Below are positions 60,750-64,000 of a stretch of 64,000 nt of DNA, in pieces (the stretch's first letter is position 1; each line of letters begins with the position of its first letter). A program made the translations under genes and the position numbers. The notes beneath the pieces were generated by a model. That model did no database searches, was not told the origin of the DNA, and saw only the letters and a list, made by a program, of their open reading frames with translations. Source of the DNA: Brevibacterium aurantiacum (GTDB lineage Bacteria > Actinomycetota > Actinomycetes > Actinomycetales > Brevibacteriaceae); NCBI RefSeq assembly GCF_900169065.1, contig NZ_FXZB01000021.1, positions 1 through 64,000 on the forward strand, given 5' to 3'.

Positions 60750-63700
60750 GTGCCCGACACTGACCATGCTTCGTCCCATCACGCTGCCGGCTGGCGTGAT
60801 GCCTTCGCCTCCCTCGCCGAGGTGGCTCCGCAGCAGCATACGCCTGTGGCCCTGGGATTCGAGCTCGTCGAGGTCGTGGCCCGCACCTGGTTCGAACCGA
60901 AGCACTCCGTCGTGCTGGAGAAGCAGGAGGTCTCCCCCGGCTCCAATCCCAGCCTTGCGATCCGCCCGCTGATCCTCAGCGAATCCGGCAACTGGGTGAA
61001 GAAGTCCCTGACCTGGCGCACCATCGATCGCATGGCCAGACAGTTCAACGTCGATCCCCGCCACCAGGAATGGTTCACCCAACTTTCGGGACTGCGCACC
61101 CGGGACAAAACCGACTTCACACCCGATGGCGCGCCGTACAACCTCGGCGATTTTCACACTCCGCTGCTGTGGGACATGTTCGCTCAGGCCGCCGAACTTG
61201 GGATCGAACTCGTCGGCGTCAATCAGGGCATGGACGTGCACATCGGGCGTGAGTCAAAGGCGATCATCGACGTCAACCGGGTGAAGAACCAGCTGCGGGT
61301 GCAGCCACGGGTCACGATCGATGAACGCGAATTCTCACCAGGACTGACCAAGCCCATCTGGACGCACGGGTTCTTCGGTGTCGACCTGCGCACAGGGTTC
61401 ACGGTGACCTTGGCTCCGGCGGCCAAACCCACCGCGCAGTCGGCACTCTCAGTCTTCCAATCAACTGGCCCAATCACGATCCCGGCGAACGAGTCCGAAG
61501 AATTCTTCGAGGAGTACTACCCATTGCTGCGTACTTCCGCCGAGGTCGTGAGCACCGACGAGACGGTGAAGTTTCCCCAGTTCAGCCAGCCGCGGCTGGT
61601 CCTCTTCATGGTCTACGGTGCGAAGGACCACCTGAGCCTGCAGTGGTACTGGGAGTACTCGGGACCGCGCCGGACCCTGCCCGTGGTGCCCCTGTCGAAA
61701 CTCGGCACCTCCGCCATCCGCACCACAGCCGGCGCTCGCCCCACCCCGACTCCGGACCCGCGCGACAATCGCGACCTTGAGCATGAGGGCGCTGTGCTCG
61801 ACCAAGTCGCGTCCGTCCTCGCCGAGACCCAACCGCCGGGCCACCCCCGCGACATGGAGCTCTCCGACGTCGACACCGCGGACTTCGTCGTCAACGTCCT
61901 GCCCGGGCTCGAGGAGATCGAGCACGTCAAGGTCATCACGCGCGGGAAGAAGCAGCCCTATCGTGAGCTCGGCGGGGAACCGAACATCACGATCACCTCG
62001 GTCGAGTCGGAGAAGAACGACTGGTTCGACCTCGGCTTCCAGATCACCATCGACGGCAAGCCCATCCCCTTCGTCAAGCTCTACAAAGCCCTGGCGTCGG
62101 GGACGAAGAAGATCAAACTCGTCGACGACACGTTCCTGTCGCTGAACAAACCCGCCTTCGACAAACTCAAGGCACTCCTGGCCGAGGCCGATCTCATCCC
62201 CGAGTGGGAACCCGAGTCGCCCAAGATCACGCGCCTGCATGTGGGCCTGTGGTCGGAGTTCGAGGAGCTCGCCGATGAGACTCTGCCCGCCCAGTCCTGG
62301 CAGGAATCCGCGCAGGCACTGCTCGACCTCGACCACCTGCCCGCCGTCGAAGTCCCTCACCTGAACGGCGTCACCATGCGGCCCTACCAGGTGCAGGGAT
62401 TCCGGTGGCTGGCGCTGCTGCACAAGTGCCACCTCGGCGGGATTTTGGCAGACGATATGGGCCTGGGCAAGACCCTGCAGACCCTGGCACTCATCGCCCA
62501 CGCAAAGGCCGAGCACGCGAACTCTGGGAGCGGGGAACCGCACCCGCCGTTCCTCGTCGTCGCTCCCACCTCGGTGGTGGACAACTGGGCAAAGGAGTCC
62601 GCGAAGTTCACCCCTGACCTCGACGTTCGTGTCGTTTCCGAGTCGACGAAGAAGAGGCAGAAGCCCCTCGCCGAGGTGGTCGCCGGTGCCGATCTCATCG
62701 TCATGTCCTATGCGATGCTGCGCCTGGACGAGGACCCGATCTCCCGCCTGGACTGGGCAGGGTTCATCCTCGATGAGGCACAGTTCGTGAAGAACAGCTC
62801 CTCGCAGGTCCACAAGGCCGCGAAGTCGGTCAACGCACCCTTCCGCCTGGCTCTGACGGGCACTCCGCTGGAGAATTCTCTACGCGATGTGTGGTCACTG
62901 TTCTCCATCACCGCACCTGGACTCTTCCCCAGCTCGCATCGTTTCGAGAAGGAATACGTGCGGCCCATCGAAGGTGGTGAGGATCCGGGACGAATGGGAC
63001 AGCTGCAGAAGCGGATCAGGCCGTTCATGCTGCGCCGCACGAAGGATCTCGTCGCAGCCGATCTGCCGGAGAAGCAGGAGCAGGTCATCAATGTCGAGCT
63101 CAATGCCGCGCACCGCAAGCTCTACGATCGGGTGCTGCAGAAGGAGCGGAAGAAGATCCTCGGCTTCATCGACAGCGAGTACGACAAGCAGCGGTTCATC
63201 GTCTTCCGGTCTCTGACCCTGCTGCGCATGCTCGCCCTGGACCCGCGCATCGTCGACGGCGAACACGAAGGTGTGCCCTCGTCCAAGCTCGCCGCCCTCA
63301 TGGAACGCCTCGAGGATGTCGTGGCGGAGGGCCATCGCTCGATCGTATTCAGCCAGTTCACCTCCTTCCTCGACAAGGTGGCCGAGGATCTCGATCGCCG
63401 AGGTGTCCCCTGCGTCGTCCTCGACGGCTCGACTCGCAATCGCGGGCAGGTCGTCGACGAGTTCCGGTCCGGTGCGGCTCCGGTGTTCCTCATCAGCCTC
63501 AAGGCCGGCGGGTTCGGCCTCAATCTCACCGAGGCCGACTACGTCTTCCTCATGGATCCGTGGTGGAATCCGGCAACGGAGAATCAGGCGATCGACCGGG
63601 CGCACCGGATCGGGCAGACGAAGAATGTCATGGTCTACCGTTATGTCGCCGAGGGCACGATCGAGGAGAAGGTCCTGGCCCTGCAGAAGAAGAAGGCCGA

Positions 63701-63815
63701 GCTCTTCGACTCCCTCATGTCCGATGGCGGAGCCTTCGAAGGGCGCGGCCCCAACGGTCAGGCCTTCAGCCAGACGGTGACGGCCGAGGACATCCGGGGA
63801 CTGCTCGAGGAGTAG
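60750..63815 (+). CDS. SNF2-family DEAD/DEAH-box helicase
   Basis: 1021 residues. The C-terminal half carries the Swi2/Snf2 ATPase: Walker A in LADDMGLGKTLQTLALI, motif II LDEAQ, motif III LTGTPLENSLRDVWSLFSI. The second RecA lobe has KAGGFGLNLTEADYVFLMDPWWNPATENQAIDRAHRIGQT. The N-terminal about 550 residues are unassigned, with GFFGVDLRTGF-like beta-rich segments. Bacterial members remodel nucleoprotein or RNA polymerase (HepA-like), and some serve defence systems. Here no methylase or nuclease partner is seen. A GTG start is assumed, and no SD is obvious. Confidence 0.9.
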   Translation: MPDTDHASSHHAAGWRDAFASLAEVAPQQHTPVALGFELVEVVARTWFEPKHSVVLEKQEVSPGSNPSLAIRPLILSESGNWVKKSLTWRTIDRMARQFNVDPRHQEWFTQLSGLRTRDKTDFTPDGAPYNLGDFHTPLLWDMFAQAAELGIELVGVNQGMDVHIGRESKAIIDVNRVKNQLRVQPRVTIDEREFSPGLTKPIWTHGFFGVDLRTGFTVTLAPAAKPTAQSALSVFQSTGPITIPANESEEFFEEYYPLLRTSAEVVSTDETVKFPQFSQPRLVLFMVYGAKDHLSLQWYWEYSGPRRTLPVVPLSKLGTSAIRTTAGARPTPTPDPRDNRDLEHEGAVLDQVASVLAETQPPGHPRDMELSDVDTADFVVNVLPGLEEIEHVKVITRGKKQPYRELGGEPNITITSVESEKNDWFDLGFQITIDGKPIPFVKLYKALASGTKKIKLVDDTFLSLNKPAFDKLKALLAEADLIPEWEPESPKITRLHVGLWSEFEELADETLPAQSWQESAQALLDLDHLPAVEVPHLNGVTMRPYQVQGFRWLALLHKCHLGGILADDMGLGKTLQTLALIAHAKAEHANSGSGEPHPPFLVVAPTSVVDNWAKESAKFTPDLDVRVVSESTKKRQKPLAEVVAGADLIVMSYAMLRLDEDPISRLDWAGFILDEAQFVKNSSSQVHKAAKSVNAPFRLALTGTPLENSLRDVWSLFSITAPGLFPSSHRFEKEYVRPIEGGEDPGRMGQLQKRIRPFMLRRTKDLVAADLPEKQEQVINVELNAAHRKLYDRVLQKERKKILGFIDSEYDKQRFIVFRSLTLLRMLALDPRIVDGEHEGVPSSKLAALMERLEDVVAEGHRSIVFSQFTSFLDKVAEDLDRRGVPCVVLDGSTRNRGQVVDEFRSGAAPVFLISLKAGGFGLNLTEADYVFLMDPWWNPATENQAIDRAHRIGQTKNVMVYRYVAEGTIEEKVLALQKKKAELFDSLMSDGGAFEGRGPNGQAFSQTVTAEDIRGLLEE

Positions 63816-63857
63816 CTTCAGGGACTAAGCCGTATCGGAACGGCCGTCCGGTGTAGG

Positions 63858-64000
63858 TGTCAGACGATCGACTCAGTCGCGACAGAACACGGAGCGTCCC
63901 GGGCTGCTGCATTTCGCGCTCTCGTCGAGCTCACCGAGGCCGGAATACTCAGACGCACGACGAATCACAAGGGCAAGATCGTCTGCTTCACTGCAGATCG
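63858..64000 (+). pseudogene. C-terminal winged-helix fragment of a Fic-type protein, cut by the window end
   Basis: In the frame of 63858 I read IDSVATEHGASRAAAFRALV followed by ELTEAGILRRTTNHKGKIVCFTAD. This is the terminal winged helix of many Fic proteins (xxLGVSRxTALRALxxLxEAGILxxxxGxxRxRxYxAD). No start codon or Fic domain lies between it and the helicase stop, so the N-terminal part is missing. The right end is outside the window. Confidence 0.55.

Noticed and set aside
60641-61241. N-terminal extension of the small protein at 60333 to a 302-residue frame
   Set aside because: It overlaps the SNF2 helicase start on the other strand. The conserved family pattern begins at ATG 60641.
60750-63815. 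SNF2 helicase as part of a DISARM- or similar multi-gene defence system
   Set aside because: No methyltransferase, PLD nuclease or other defence partner lies nearby; only a small conserved protein and a Fic fragment flank it.

Overview
The window is 64 kb of high-GC DNA that reads like an actinobacterial chromosome. Brevibacterium or a close relative is my best guess, inferred from the gene repertoire, the HutF-type histidine pathway, the Cys-Ser-Gly form of histidine ammonia-lyase and the many leaderless genes with a TANNNT box 5-7 nt before the start codon. There are no rRNA or tRNA genes, no CRISPR array and no intact transposase. About 53 protein-coding genes can be supported, plus several relics.

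Layout. 0.1-11 kb: a BetT-type choline transporter lacking its first two membrane segments, a lipase-maturation-factor-like membrane protein, an Nramp manganese transporter with a palindrome at its start codon, a TetR regulator, small membrane proteins, a methyltransferase, a TauE/SafE protein, the 23S rRNA methyltransferase RlmC and a VOC protein. 10.8-15.3 kb: a GH114-like lipoprotein, a glycosyltransferase relic, a second BCCT transporter, and a Fic gene enclosed by nested direct repeats. 15.3-30.9 kb: a histidine-utilisation locus. 31.2-43.9 kb: a secreted lipase, an amidase/carbamoylase/MFS cluster with a LysR regulator, Lgt, an aminotransferase and a GNAT protein. 44-51.9 kb: aldehyde and alcohol dehydrogenases with an AcoR-like regulator, a cupin, a DAO-type flavoprotein and an aminotransferase. 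51.9-53.6 kb: a two-gene XRE-ImmA/IrrE module. 53.6-60.3 kb: an NAD(P)-binding protein, an MFS/RidA/RraA operon, a MerR-led membrane-protein operon and small proteins. 60.3-64 kb: a small conserved protein and a SNF2 helicase, then a fragment of a Fic-type winged helix at the window edge.

The histidine locus is the most interesting part. One operon carries hutI, hutH, an M20 amidohydrolase (probably replacing HutG), hutF and an IclR regulator. hutU lies apart, and between hutU and an NCS1 permease sits a CaiB/BaiF CoA-transferase plus acyl-CoA dehydrogenase pair. Each of the four transcription units (hutI operon, hutU, CoA-transferase pair, permease) is preceded by a palindrome of the form GTCCGA-N4-TCGGAC, so they look like one regulon. 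I propose that the CoA-transferase and dehydrogenase convert imidazole propionate through its CoA thioester to urocanate, feeding HutU. This is inference and is reported as the lead finding.

Other points of interest are the duplicated Fic promoter/terminator segments, the XRE-ImmA/IrrE pair as a toxin-antitoxin or defence candidate, a 54-bp perfect palindrome, tandem repeats downstream of lgt, and a recurrent GCCGAGGTGG decamer.
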